A stretch of DNA of 64,000 bases from positions 124,001 through 188,000 of the forward strand of contig JAEWSQ010000012.1 in NCBI GenBank assembly GCA_023398165.1, in the 5' to 3' direction. Positions 50,282 through 59,621 of this stretch are shown here, piece after piece. This DNA comes from Spirochaetota bacterium (GTDB lineage: Bacteria > Spirochaetota > Spirochaetia > Treponematales > Treponemataceae). The position numbers were made by a program, and so were the translations under genes. The stretch's first letter is position 1, and each line of letters starts with the position of its first letter. The notes beneath the pieces were generated by a model. The model saw nothing but the letters and a program-made list of their open reading frames with translations. It made no database searches and was not told the origin of the DNA.

Positions 50282-50297
50282 TGTTTCACGTGAAACA
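50282..50297. promoter_or_regulatory. parS: parS centromere-like site 1
   Basis: TGTTTCACGTGAAACA is a perfect palindrome matching the universal ParB-binding consensus TGTTNCACGTGAAACA. It lies 28 bases after the gyrA stop, about 6 kb from the predicted origin. Confidence 0.95.
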
Positions 50298-50305
50298 CAG
50301 AGGAA

Positions 50306-50340
50306 AGACTGTTGCCTGAAGAGACAGCAGTCTTTTTTTT
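50306..50340 (+). terminator. Terminator after gyrA
   Basis: AGACTGTTG (50306-50314) pairs with CAGCAGTCT (50325-50333, one G-U pair), followed by T residues to 50340. It sits between the two parS sites. Confidence 0.8.
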
Positions 50341-50385
50341 ACTAATTTTTTAAATGTTCAAAATGGATATTAGGATAGAAGAAAA

Positions 50386-50401
50386 TGTTTCACGTGAAAC
50401 A
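50386..50401. promoter_or_regulatory. parS: parS centromere-like site 2
   Basis: A second identical TGTTTCACGTGAAACA, 104 bases from the first (centre to centre), lies shortly before the ribosome site of the malic enzyme gene. ParB bound here could also affect that gene's transcription. Confidence 0.95.
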
Positions 50402-50432
50402 CTGAAGCAGCGAAGAAAAATTGGAGGATATA

Positions 50433-51599
50433 ATGGCGACAATTTATGAAGAATCACTGGCAAAACATGCAGAATGGAAAGGCAAGATGGAAACACGTCT
50501 TAAAATGCCTTTGGAAAATAAGAGAGACTTGTCCTTAGCATATACACCCGGTGTTGCTGAACCCTGTAATGTAATAGCAAAGGATAAGGACGCCGTATAT
50601 AAATATACGTCAAAAGGAAATCTTGTAGCAGTCGTTACAGATGGAACGGCCGTCCTCGGCCTTGGCGACATTGGACCTGAAGCCGGACTTCCCGTTATGG
50701 AAGGAAAGGCAGCGCTGTTCAAGAAATTCGGCGGAGTTGATGCAATACCGATATGTCTGGATACCAAAGATCCTGATGAAATAATAAAGATTTGTAAAGC
50801 TATTGCACCGGGTTTTGGCGGAATTAATCTTGAAGATATTTCCGCCCCGCGCTGTGTGCAGATTGAGAGAACTCTCATAAAAGAGCTTGATATTCCTGTT
50901 TTTCATGATGATCAGCATGGAACGGCAATTGTTGTAACCGCAGCTCTCCTTAATGCCTTAAAACTGGTGCATAAAAAAGCAGAGGAATTGACAGTAACCG
51001 TCAGCGGGCTGGGTGCTGCTGGAAGTTCAATAATCCGTATGATTCATTCATTGGGAATCAGAAATATTTACGGATTCAATAGTAAAGGTATTGTTCTTCG
51101 TGAAGATAATGAGAAGTACTCTTTTTTATTAAAAGAAATAACCGAAATAACAAATCCTGATAATAAACGGCTTTCTTTGGCACAGGCGATGGCCGAATCT
51201 GATGTCTTCATAGGTGTTTCTGCTCCGAAACTATTGAGCAAAGAAATGGTCGCCTCCATGAAAAAAGACTCAATAGTATTTGCAATGGCTAATCCGGAAC
51301 CGGAAATTTCGTATGATGATGCTGTAGCGGCAGGAGCAAAAATTGTCGGAACAGGAAGATCTGATTTTCCGAACCAGATAAATAATGTTCTCGCATTTCC
51401 CGGCTTATTTAGAGGAGCCCTTGATTCGAGAGCAAAGAAGATAACCGAAGAAATGAAGATGGCTGCAGCACGCGGCATTGCCTCATTGGTTTCAGAAAGC
51501 GAGTTAAAACCTGATTATGTAATACCATCACCCTTTGATCCCCGTGTAGCAAAAACAGTGGCAGAAGCTGTTGCTGCAGAAGTAAAGAAAAATTCTTAA
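50433..51599 (+). CDS. NAD(P)-dependent malic enzyme
   Basis: The ATG at 50433 follows TTGGAGG. The 388-residue enzyme belongs to the short bacterial class: LAYTPGVAEPCNVIAKD, GDIGPEAGLPVMEGK, the metal site DISAPRCVQIERTL and DIPVFHDDQHGTAIVVTAAL, then the Rossmann motif SGLGAAGSSIIRMI and ANPEPEISYDDAV. It decarboxylates malate to pyruvate and makes NAD(P)H. Cofactor choice cannot be determined. It lacks the phosphotransacetylase-like extension of larger malic enzymes. Confidence 0.93.
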   Translation: MATIYEESLAKHAEWKGKMETRLKMPLENKRDLSLAYTPGVAEPCNVIAKDKDAVYKYTSKGNLVAVVTDGTAVLGLGDIGPEAGLPVMEGKAALFKKFGGVDAIPICLDTKDPDEIIKICKAIAPGFGGINLEDISAPRCVQIERTLIKELDIPVFHDDQHGTAIVVTAALLNALKLVHKKAEELTVTVSGLGAAGSSIIRMIHSLGIRNIYGFNSKGIVLREDNEKYSFLLKEITEITNPDNKRLSLAQAMAESDVFIGVSAPKLLSKEMVASMKKDSIVFAMANPEPEISYDDAVAAGAKIVGTGRSDFPNQINNVLAFPGLFRGALDSRAKKITEEMKMAAARGIASLVSESELKPDYVIPSPFDPRVAKTVAEAVAAEVKKNS

Positions 51600-51744
51600 A
51601 AAAAAACTGATTAACTGGATTTTATGAAGAAATTGTTTTATAGTTTACGGGTAGGGAAGAATGATAAATGAAACTTTCTTAGACTGCGTTGCAGTATCTA
51701 ATAAACAGTGTTGTCATTCACTATTGCTTTACAGGAGATACTAG

Positions 51745-52215
51745 ATGAAAAAATTAATTGCGGTATTAGTTCTGGGACTTCTAATAGGAACGGCAAGTAT
51801 TTTTGCGTTCGGAATCGGATTCCAGGTTGGACCGACAATCAACGGCGGGTTTTATAATACAAATGTTGCGCTCACGTTTAAGCTTGACAGTGCTCCCTGG
51901 GTTTTTGCTGTTGACGGAAATATTTGGGGCGGAGGAGCGAGAATTGCTCTTTCAGCAGATCAGTGGGTTGTTATGAAATCAATTGCAAAGCCAATAAATT
52001 TCTTTTTGGCATGGGGTTTATATGTCGGTCTTTCTACTTCCGGAAGATTATTCTCTGTTGGAGCAAGACTTCCTCTCGGTTTGAATTTGTATGTTCTTGA
52101 CGGACTCCTTGAGCCCTTTTTCCAGATTGTGCCATCAATTGGTATAGGAATCGGTTCAGATATTGGGTTGGAATGGGGTGTAGCCGGAAACTTAGGTTTA
52201 CGTTTCTGGTTCTAA
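51745..52215 (+). CDS. Small outer-membrane beta-barrel candidate (BAPKO_0422/DUF3996-like)
   Basis: The 156-residue product has a signal peptide (KKLIAVLVLGLLIGTASIFAF) followed by about 135 residues of alternating Gly, aromatic and hydrophobic strands, ending in GLRFWF. A C-terminal Phe preceded by aromatic positions is typical of outer-membrane barrels. The size fits an eight-stranded barrel, and the overall pattern recalls small spirochaete BAPKO_0422/DUF3996 proteins. I cannot confirm the family by alignment. It is expressed alone, with a terminator at 52234. Confidence 0.65.
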   Translation: MKKLIAVLVLGLLIGTASIFAFGIGFQVGPTINGGFYNTNVALTFKLDSAPWVFAVDGNIWGGGARIALSADQWVVMKSIAKPINFFLAWGLYVGLSTSGRLFSVGARLPLGLNLYVLDGLLEPFFQIVPSIGIGIGSDIGLEWGVAGNLGLRFWF

Positions 52216-52233
52216 AGTATACTGTAACAGGAA

Positions 52234-52268
52234 AGGCTGCACAAGTTAATCTTATGCAGCCTTTTTTA
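52234..52268 (+). terminator. Terminator between the barrel protein gene and tcdA
   Basis: AGGCTGCA (52234-52241) pairs perfectly with TGCAGCCT (52255-52262), followed by TTTTT. The minus-strand tcdA ends at 52266, so the site may serve both genes. Confidence 0.8.
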
Positions 52269-52973
52269 TTTTAAAAGGAGAAAATCAAGAATTACTTCGC
52301 GTGCTATGAGAATTCCTGCGGAAGAGGGGACAAATGATATGCTTGCAGGCGGAGGCTCTGTTTTTAAAGGCTGCTCAGTTGAAAATAATACCTTACAGTG
52401 TTGTATATTTCTCTTTTTCAGTTCGTTTCGCATGACTCTTGCCAGAGGGCAGACAGAGGTTTTGTAAATATCAGTTATTTGGAAAAGAGAAGGATTCAGC
52501 TTATTACCGGTTCCCATCGAAGAAATAACCGGAATATTGAGCTCACCGGCTTTTTCAATGATCAGAATTTTTGCGGTAACGGTATCGACTGCATCAACTA
52601 TGTATGAACAGCCTGAAAGATCAACTATGTGTGCATTTTCCGGGAGGAAAAAAAGCTGGTGTGTTATTACTAAAGCTTGAGGGTTTATATCTAAAATTCG
52701 TTCTTTAACAACTTCTGTCTTTGCCCTTCCAAGGGTCGAATGAAGAGCAATAAGCTGCCGGTTGATATTGCTTTCACTCACGGTATCTGAATCTACCAAT
52801 ATGAAACTGCCGACTCCGGCGCGTGCAAGAGCTTCGACAACATATGATCCTACACCGCCAAGCCCGAAGACAGCAACTTTCATCTTGTTCAATTTTTGAA
52901 CGTTATCAATGCCAATGAGTCTGCTTGTTCTTGAAAATTGTTCATTTTCTGAACAATTACAGGTTTTGTGCAT
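52266..52973 (-). CDS. tcdA: tRNA threonylcarbamoyladenosine dehydratase (TcdA-like)
   Basis: The 235-residue protein is an E1-like ATP-binding enzyme: VAVFGLGGVGSYVVEALARAG, VDSDTVSESNINRQL with the ATP-binding Arg, YIVDAVDTVTAKILII and the C-terminal PLARVMRNELKKR. The length and absence of a CxxC zinc pair match TcdA/CsdL rather than MoeB or ThiF. TcdA cyclises t6A in tRNA using ATP. It overlaps the upstream pepF by 17 bases, and an AGGA site is within pepF. Confidence 0.85.
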   Translation of the reverse strand: MHKTCNCSENEQFSRTSRLIGIDNVQKLNKMKVAVFGLGGVGSYVVEALARAGVGSFILVDSDTVSESNINRQLIALHSTLGRAKTEVVKERILDINPQALVITHQLFFLPENAHIVDLSGCSYIVDAVDTVTAKILIIEKAGELNIPVISSMGTGNKLNPSLFQITDIYKTSVCPLARVMRNELKKRNIQHCKVLFSTEQPLKTEPPPASISFVPSSAGILIAREVILDFLLLK

Positions 52974-54783
52974 AGTCCTGCATTTCCCTCAGTTCGTCTT
53001 CAAATACACATATTCCCTCTTTCCAGAATTCTTTTGTAGTTATATCGAAGCCGGCTTTTCTGCAGACATCTTCACATGACATAGATCCTGTATTTTGAAG
53101 AATGGATATATATGTTTTAGAAAAGCCTTTTCCTTCTTTCTTAAACCGGGCAAAAAGAGCTGAGGCAAAAAGAAGACCGAAAGCATAGGGAAAATTGTAA
53201 AAATCAAGCTCGGGACTGTAGTAATGTGATTTTACTGCCCACATGTACGGATGCTTTTCATCGGAAAGACCCGGACCATAGGTTTTATTCTGTGCATCAA
53301 GCATTAACGCACAAAAATCTTCAGCAGACAATTCTTTTACTTCCCGTTGTTCAAAAACTGAACGTTCAAAATAAAAACGGCTTAAAATATCAACAAGAAC
53401 CTGGGCGCTGTCTGAAAGATGCATTTCTATGAGCTTAATCTTTTCAAAACCCGGTGAATTCTGTATGGCGTCATTCATAATTATTGTTTCTGCAAAAATA
53501 CTTGCTGTCTCTGCAAGCGTCATCGGATAATGACTTAAACTGTAATCTTTGTTTTTAATACACTCATAATGATATGCGTGACCAAGCTCATGTGCCAGTG
53601 TTGTAATATCTGAAAATACTCCGGTAAAATTAGAGAGAACTCGGGATTCTTTTTGTGAAGGAAAATCTATGCAGTAAGCTCCTCCAACCTTTCCCTGCCG
53701 GATTTCCGCATCAATCCATTTGAGCTCAAAGGCTTTTTTTGCAAAGAGTCCGAGATCCTCTGAAAAAGAGGAGAATTTTTGAATAATATAGTCTTTTGCT
53801 TCATCAAAGGTCCATTTTTTTTCTTCGGAATGTTCTCCTTTCCGCGGAAGAATTGGAGCAAAGAGATCATAAAAGGCGCATTTTTCAAGATTCAGCAGGC
53901 GGGCTTTTGTCTGAAGATAGCTGTGCCAGAAAGGAAGAGACTCTTCTATTGCACCGATTAATGCAGATAACGTTTGTTTTGAAAGCCTGGAAGCGAAAAG
54001 GCTCCGGTCCAAAGCTTCTGCCCAGTTTCTTTTTTTATTGAGGCTGTTTGTAGCACCTTTAAGGTTATTAAGGCAGGCTGCTGTACTTAATTCTGTCTGT
54101 TTTAATAGATATAGTTCTTTATCATATGCTGTTTTACGTATTTCTCTGTCTGCATCATAGGCTTCATTTCTTAATTCATTAAATGTTTTACCGGTTTCTT
54201 CATCAACCAGAGTGGAAATAATCTGCTCGTGCAGCCGGCTCCATGCAGAACCTCCGAAGCGCTGAAGGTTGTCGGCAAGCTGTTCTTCTTTTCTCGACAT
54301 CTTGTGTTTATTTTCTTCAAGTATTTCTTCAAAAATGTATTTATAGTGAAAAAGCTGTGGATAATCTGTATATAAGGTGTTGAAAATCTGTGCATTATCA
54401 GACAGGATCTGACCAAATTGAAGGGATATATCGTTTAAAGTAAGACCTTTTTCCTCCATGAGTGAAAGGTTATTCACTCTTGCGCTGTCGGTTGTAGCTA
54501 CAGAGTAGGTTGCATACGCATATGCATTAAGACTTTCATATAAGCTGAAGGTTTTATTATGCTCAATCATAAAGTCCGAAAGCCATGATCCGAAAGGAGA
54601 AGATACTTCTGATAATTTTTCAGTAAGTACCGCCGTCTGTCTGTCTAAAAAAGACAGAGCTGCTTTATATTCTTCGGATTCAAGACCCGGATAAATACTT
54701 TCCAGACTCCATTGAGGATTGCTGCTTTTTTTTCCCGAACAGGAAACAGTTGTACGGTGTGGTATGTGTTTAAATGACTGCAT
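52957..54783 (-). CDS. pepF: M3-family oligoendopeptidase (PepF type)
   Basis: The 608-residue metallopeptidase has the zinc-binding HELGHAYHYE motif (about residues 404-413) with the third ligand Glu further on in TLAETASIFAETIIM. The mostly helical N-terminal half and the C-terminal YSPELDFYNFPYAFGLLFAS segment are typical of the PepF/PepB group. It breaks down peptides of moderate length in the cytosol. The start follows AAGGGGG. Confidence 0.92.
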   Translation of the reverse strand: MQSFKHIPHRTTVSCSGKKSSNPQWSLESIYPGLESEEYKAALSFLDRQTAVLTEKLSEVSSPFGSWLSDFMIEHNKTFSLYESLNAYAYATYSVATTDSARVNNLSLMEEKGLTLNDISLQFGQILSDNAQIFNTLYTDYPQLFHYKYIFEEILEENKHKMSRKEEQLADNLQRFGGSAWSRLHEQIISTLVDEETGKTFNELRNEAYDADREIRKTAYDKELYLLKQTELSTAACLNNLKGATNSLNKKRNWAEALDRSLFASRLSKQTLSALIGAIEESLPFWHSYLQTKARLLNLEKCAFYDLFAPILPRKGEHSEEKKWTFDEAKDYIIQKFSSFSEDLGLFAKKAFELKWIDAEIRQGKVGGAYCIDFPSQKESRVLSNFTGVFSDITTLAHELGHAYHYECIKNKDYSLSHYPMTLAETASIFAETIIMNDAIQNSPGFEKIKLIEMHLSDSAQVLVDILSRFYFERSVFEQREVKELSAEDFCALMLDAQNKTYGPGLSDEKHPYMWAVKSHYYSPELDFYNFPYAFGLLFASALFARFKKEGKGFSKTYISILQNTGSMSCEDVCRKAGFDITTKEFWKEGICVFEDELREMQDYAQNL

Positions 54784-54903
54784 AGGAAGCCCCCTTTTTA
54801 TTTACAGTACAGCAAAAAAAGAAAAGAGTGAAGCGTGCACAGTATTCAAAAAATGTGATAAAATAGCAGGTGTAATATTACTATAAATAATAACGGATTA
54901 AAG

Positions 54904-56655
54904 ATGACAATAAACGATTTATTCGAAAATAATGATCAAAAACTCAATAAAGCTATTGCTCTCGGTATGAGAGTCATCTTTTATTTTATAGCAGTTTTAT
55001 GGATTATTCTTTCTCTTAAAGTTGAAGGATATGCCGTTTCTCTCTATAGCGTTATTTTTATTCTGTTGTGCTTTTTTCTTATTGCGCCTTCTGTCTTTTT
55101 TCATATTTTGAAATTCCGCAATAAATTTGTGAAATATATTATTCTCACCTGCGCAGTTTTCTGCTGCGGTCTTTTATATACTTATTTTCACAGCAGCAGA
55201 TTTATGATGTTTGCTTTTCCTGTTGTAATTTCCGCTCTGTATTTTAAGCCGTCAGCCTCTGTCTATACAATTATTATGACACTGATTATTATGACAGTTT
55301 CGTGTATACTGTCATATTTGTCGTTCGGTTTTGCATCGGAAACATATGTCTCTTTTTCAGATATGATGTACGGTGATCTTTTTCCTCAAACAATACAGTT
55401 TCTGCTTTTCAGCTTTATTATGATTATTTTAACATCAACAATTTCAAAACTTTTTGAAAAGGTTTTCAGAAGCAATACCGGTCTCGATAATGTAATAAGT
55501 CATCTTGCAAGAATTTTCGGAGCACAGTCGTATCAGGAAATTGCACACCATATATTATCTGCTGTACGGGATGTTGCTCAGTCTGCTTCTCCTTCATCGT
55601 TTGGTATGGCGGGAGGCTGCTGCGGCGTGAAAATTAGCTCTGAATCTTTTTATGTATATAAAAGTACCGGAACTGCAAGCATTGAAAACGTTAAGGATAA
55701 TGCAGTGGAAGTAAGCACCCGAGGTCAGATTTTCTCGTTCAAGGTAAGTGAATCTGAAAATACAAAGATAAATACTTGCACAATAGACTGCGGAATACTG
55801 ATAATGCATTTTTATGACGGGATTAAGGAAAATGAGCTTGCTGGGTTTTTAATACTGCCTGTTTCCCAGGATTGCGATCCTGAGTTACTGCTGAAAATGA
55901 TTGATTTAATGTATCAGAATATTCAGATAGCATTATGTAAAATGACGCTTGCAAATGATTTATACATTACCCAGGAGGAACTTGTCCGCGCATTTGCTGA
56001 ACTTTCCGAATCAAAGTCGCGCCAGACAGGGCAGCATATTAAACGTGTTTCTGAATATATGCAGATTATGGCGAATGCGTTGAATTTGGAAGAAGAAGAG
56101 AAAAAAAGTCTGTGTATTGCTTCTATGATGCACGATATTGGAAAACTGCTCATTCCCGAGGAAATTCTTGAAAAACCGTCTAAATTAACCACCGATGAGT
56201 TTAAGATTATTAAGAAACACGTTGTGTACGGCTATGAGCTTCTGAAAAATTCTCCGGGAAGGGTAATGGAAATTGCCCAGACTATTGCACTTGAGCACCA
56301 TGAGAAATGGGACGGATCGGGGTATCTAGGAAAAAAAGCGGAAGAGATCGATTTATACAGCAGGCTTATGGCCGTTGCAGATGTGTATGATGCTCTGGTG
56401 AGCCGCCGCTCTTACAAAGAAAAGTGGGAGCCGAAAGATGCGTATGATGAAATAGTTAAGGGTTCAGGAAGTCATTTTGATCCGATGATTGTTTCTATTT
56501 TTCAAAAGAACTATACGGAGTTTTATTCTGTTGTTCAAAAATACCCGGACTCAATTGAAGATGAGGATTTACGGAACAGTGAGAATATACCCTTCATTCA
56601 AAAAAAAACACTAATAAAGATGATAGAAGAAAAAATACCTGACGGATCGTTTTAA
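54904..56655 (+). CDS. Membrane HD-GYP-like phosphodiesterase (GYL variant)
   Basis: The 583-residue protein has five or six membrane helices in residues 20-195, a GAF-like region (about 210-350) and an HD-GYP domain (about 370-560). That domain shows SRQTGQHIKRVSEY, MMHDIGKLLIPEEIL, then IALEHHEKWDGSGYLGKKAEEI. The motif that gives HD-GYP its name reads G-Y-L here instead of G-Y-P; the metal ligands HD and HHE-x-x-D are kept. Such proteins degrade c-di-GMP, usually with a membrane or sensory input. It is a single gene without a strong ribosome site. Confidence 0.85.
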   Translation: MTINDLFENNDQKLNKAIALGMRVIFYFIAVLWIILSLKVEGYAVSLYSVIFILLCFFLIAPSVFFHILKFRNKFVKYIILTCAVFCCGLLYTYFHSSRFMMFAFPVVISALYFKPSASVYTIIMTLIIMTVSCILSYLSFGFASETYVSFSDMMYGDLFPQTIQFLLFSFIMIILTSTISKLFEKVFRSNTGLDNVISHLARIFGAQSYQEIAHHILSAVRDVAQSASPSSFGMAGGCCGVKISSESFYVYKSTGTASIENVKDNAVEVSTRGQIFSFKVSESENTKINTCTIDCGILIMHFYDGIKENELAGFLILPVSQDCDPELLLKMIDLMYQNIQIALCKMTLANDLYITQEELVRAFAELSESKSRQTGQHIKRVSEYMQIMANALNLEEEEKKSLCIASMMHDIGKLLIPEEILEKPSKLTTDEFKIIKKHVVYGYELLKNSPGRVMEIAQTIALEHHEKWDGSGYLGKKAEEIDLYSRLMAVADVYDALVSRRSYKEKWEPKDAYDEIVKGSGSHFDPMIVSIFQKNYTEFYSVVQKYPDSIEDEDLRNSENIPFIQKKTLIKMIEEKIPDGSF

Positions 56656-56656
56656 A

Positions 56657-58381
56657 TTATAAAAGTTCTTCTATGTCGAGTTCTCCGGCTACGCAGGGGA
56701 CTGTAATAGCCCAGTTTTCAAGAACAGAAGGATGCACTTCTCCAAAAAAGCCTATCTGTTTTCCTTTGATGATAACCGCGGCCTGGCGTCCAGGAATAAA
56801 GCGGGGATCGTTTGTCTCCTTGACTTCGTATCCGTGATCGAGAAAATACAATAACGTTGCAACTTCGCTTGCCGCCGTATTAAAATTGGCATCTCCGGAA
56901 GCTGTCAGGAACCCCAGGCTTTGTCTTGTACGCGTTCCGGTATTTTCTTCTTCACACAGAAAAGCTGTTTTACCAATTTCGAATATTTTATGAGGATAGA
57001 CTGCGTTTCCGGAAATTGATTCTGCAGAGAGAAGGGATGGTATTATTGAAGGGCGTACAAACTGATAGTTTTCGCTCATCGGATTTGCAATTTCAATTAC
57101 TCTTGAATCATCTATGTTCATCCGTTCAATGAAGTCTTTTCTTGAACCAAGATAGTTAAATATCATTTCCTGGTAGCCGAGTCCTACCATGAGGGATTTT
57201 GTTTTGCGGCTGAATACAGTTACCGGGGTAAGACGTCCGATTGTGAAATCCCGCGGTTTTTCAGGTTTAAAGAACGACAGCTCTTTACCCATCATAATGT
57301 CTTCAATAATATCAACTGCATGTAAAAAATCGTTACGGTAGGGGGGCGGTGTTACGGTAATGGTTTCATCGCCTTTGGATCCTTCTATTGTTGAATCACA
57401 GCCCATTCTGGAAAGTGCATTAACCGCTTCTTCTGCTGTAAGACTGCAGCCGAGAAGTTTATTTACAGCACTGAGCTGTGCTTTTGTTGTTTCCTGGAAA
57501 AAATAAGGAGTAATAAGGTCTTTGCCAAAACCGGTGTCATAGGGATGCCTAACAAGAACAGGGAGAATGGTATAACCAGCATCGGCAAAATCGCAGGCCA
57601 CAATGTTTGTTGCAAGAAGGAGAGAAGGCATATCTGTTCCGGTCATTTCCACTAAAAGGTCTGAATCGCCGACTTTTACGGCTCCCAGAGTAGCACTGTT
57701 AATAATCGGCGCCATAGATAGAACTTCATTTTTAGAATCGGTTAGTAAAGGAAATTTCTTCATATCCTGAAGAATCCATCCGTATTCTTTTCCTTTCGGA
57801 TGTTCAGTAAGTATTTGACGGCAGGTCATTTCCTGTTCACATGCAAGCGGAATAAAACTGGTGGTGTCCGGATCTACGGCTTTATATGAAACGGGCCATC
57901 GGATGTGTGCGGAACGGTATACTCCCATCGATATTGAACGTCTCTTTCTTCCGAAATTCCAGCACAGCTTTTCCTGTGTCTGAATAATATCCAGAAGCAT
58001 CGGTTCATCTATCGGTTTACCTGAAATTACAAATGCTGTCATAAAAGGGCGTATGTCTTTTAGTGCTTCATCTACCTGAACTATACGGTTATCATACGGC
58101 TTTTGTTTATTCTTTGTTGAAAGGAAAGATGAGTAAGCTCCCTTACTTCCTCCCTGATGAACTCGGAGCTGACGTGCAATACCGCCTGTCGACCACAGAT
58201 CGGGTCTGTTTGTATCATTAAGTTCAATTTTTATTACTCTTTCAGAGGCAGGCAGGGAAACATCCGGCTTTTCATCAAGTTCCGCCTTTCCGCAGGTTAA
58301 GCGTTCTTCCAGAGTATTGTAATCGTATGTTTTTCCTGCAAGAGTAAAAAATAGTTTTTCATTGACTTCAATTTTTGGCAT
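56657..58381 (-). CDS. pheT: Phenylalanyl-tRNA synthetase beta subunit, archaeal type
   Basis: The 574-residue subunit is much shorter than ordinary bacterial PheT (about 800) and follows the archaeal/eukaryotic layout: it lacks the N-terminal EMAP/OB-fold domain and the C-terminal anticodon-binding-like extension. It begins MPKIEVNEKLFFTLAGKTYD, has the B3/4 editing region (ELNDTNRPDLWSTGGIARQL, VIDILEGSN not seen) and the B5 region (DFLHAVDIIEDIMMG). The spirochaetes are known to have this type, acquired from archaea. The alpha subunit (pheS) is not in this window. Confidence 0.93.
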   Translation of the reverse strand: MPKIEVNEKLFFTLAGKTYDYNTLEERLTCGKAELDEKPDVSLPASERVIKIELNDTNRPDLWSTGGIARQLRVHQGGSKGAYSSFLSTKNKQKPYDNRIVQVDEALKDIRPFMTAFVISGKPIDEPMLLDIIQTQEKLCWNFGRKRRSISMGVYRSAHIRWPVSYKAVDPDTTSFIPLACEQEMTCRQILTEHPKGKEYGWILQDMKKFPLLTDSKNEVLSMAPIINSATLGAVKVGDSDLLVEMTGTDMPSLLLATNIVACDFADAGYTILPVLVRHPYDTGFGKDLITPYFFQETTKAQLSAVNKLLGCSLTAEEAVNALSRMGCDSTIEGSKGDETITVTPPPYRNDFLHAVDIIEDIMMGKELSFFKPEKPRDFTIGRLTPVTVFSRKTKSLMVGLGYQEMIFNYLGSRKDFIERMNIDDSRVIEIANPMSENYQFVRPSIIPSLLSAESISGNAVYPHKIFEIGKTAFLCEEENTGTRTRQSLGFLTASGDANFNTAASEVATLLYFLDHGYEVKETNDPRFIPGRQAAVIIKGKQIGFFGEVHPSVLENWAITVPCVAGELDIEELL

Positions 58382-58503
58382 CTTAGTATCCTCAGATTAA
58401 ATGGGTGCTTATGAAAAGCAGATGGTAAAGTATATCAAAGACAGACATTGGTGTCTATTGTATTATGAAAAATCCCATGGTACAGTAGGAGGCGGAGGAA
58501 AAC

Positions 58504-59532
58504 ATGAAAGCATTATTCATTGGCGGTACAGGAACAATCAGCGCCGCAATTACCAAGCAACTGGCCTCTTCAGGGCATGAGGTGTTTTTAATAAACCGCG
58601 GATCCCGTTCTTCTGAAGTGAGCGATGAAGTTACTGTTATTAAGTGCGATGTGAGCGATGAACAGGCGTTGAGCGATGCCGTAAAAAATATGGAATTTGA
58701 TGTGGTTTCCGATTTTATTGCCTTTGTCCCTTCCCAGCTGGAAAGAGATTACAGAGTATTTAAGGGTAAAACAAAGCAGTTTATGTTTATAAGCTCTGCT
58801 TCAGCGTATCAAAAACCGTTGTCAAATTATCAGATTACGGAAGGCACTCCGCTTGCAAATCCTTATTGGGAGTATTCCAGGAATAAAATAGCCTGTGAGG
58901 ATTTTCTCATGAAAAAATACCGGGAGGAAGGGTTTCCGGTGACTATTATAAGACCTAGTCATACGTATGATGAGCGTTCTGTTCCTCTTGGTGTTCACGG
59001 CAGAAACGGCAGCTGGCAGGTGGTAAAAAGAATTATGGAAGGAAAACCGGTAATAATTCACGGGGATGGTACATCCCTTTGGACCATGACGCATAACAGC
59101 GACTTTGCAAAAGCGTACACCGGATTAATGGGAAATGTTCATGCATTGGGTGAAGCTGTACAGATAACTTCCGATGAATCGTTAACCTGGAATCAAATTT
59201 ATGAAGCAATTGCACGAGCTTTGGGAAAAAAATTAAAAGCGGTTCATGTGTCCTCTGAATTTCTAGCTGCCTGCAGCGACTATGATTATACAGGAAGTTT
59301 AATCGGCGATAAATCCAACACTGTTGTTTTTGACAATACAAAATTAAAACGTCTGGTTCCGGGTTTTACTGCGGAAAAGCGGTTTGATGAGGGTGTTAAG
59401 GAAACTATAGATTATATTCTGCAGCATCCGGTTCTTCAGCAAAAGGATCCTGAATTCGACCAATGGTGCGATGCGGTAATATCAGCATTGGAAGAAGCTA
59501 AAAATACCGTTTTTGAGCAAAAAAATAATTGA
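58504..59532 (+). CDS. NAD-dependent epimerase/dehydratase (extended/atypical SDR)
   Basis: The 342-residue protein has an N-terminal nucleotide-binding strand-loop (KALFIGGTGTISAAITKQL; pattern G-G-T-G-x-I), an acid residue at the end of the second strand (INRGS), and the catalytic YSRNK (YxxxK) within WEYSRNKIACEDFLM. The loop GGTGTIS differs from the usual T-G-x-x-G-x-x-G and fits the atypical SDR group that includes CSP41-like and sugar-modifying enzymes. The substrate is unknown. AGGCGGAGG precedes the ATG. Confidence 0.82.
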   Translation: MKALFIGGTGTISAAITKQLASSGHEVFLINRGSRSSEVSDEVTVIKCDVSDEQALSDAVKNMEFDVVSDFIAFVPSQLERDYRVFKGKTKQFMFISSASAYQKPLSNYQITEGTPLANPYWEYSRNKIACEDFLMKKYREEGFPVTIIRPSHTYDERSVPLGVHGRNGSWQVVKRIMEGKPVIIHGDGTSLWTMTHNSDFAKAYTGLMGNVHALGEAVQITSDESLTWNQIYEAIARALGKKLKAVHVSSEFLAACSDYDYTGSLIGDKSNTVVFDNTKLKRLVPGFTAEKRFDEGVKETIDYILQHPVLQQKDPEFDQWCDAVISALEEAKNTVFEQKNN

Positions 59533-59602
59533 AGATAAGTTAAAACCGTGCTGCCGTGTTTCTTTCTCTGTACTTTAATTTTTTCTTAATTTATGGTAGG
59601 GT

Positions 59603-59621
59603 GTGTACTTGAGGTGTACAC
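59603..59621 (+). promoter_or_regulatory. Hairpin presenting the carB ribosome-binding site in its loop
   Basis: GTGTAC (59603-59608) and GTACAC (59616-59621) are perfect six-base arms. The seven-base loop TTGAGGT contains the GAGG site, and the second arm ends directly before the ATG at 59622. Confidence 0.4.

Noticed and set aside
54350..54370. TGTGGATAA DnaA-box-like sequence inside pepF
   Set aside because: A single box inside a coding region, 10 kb from dnaA and without neighbouring boxes, does not suggest a second origin.
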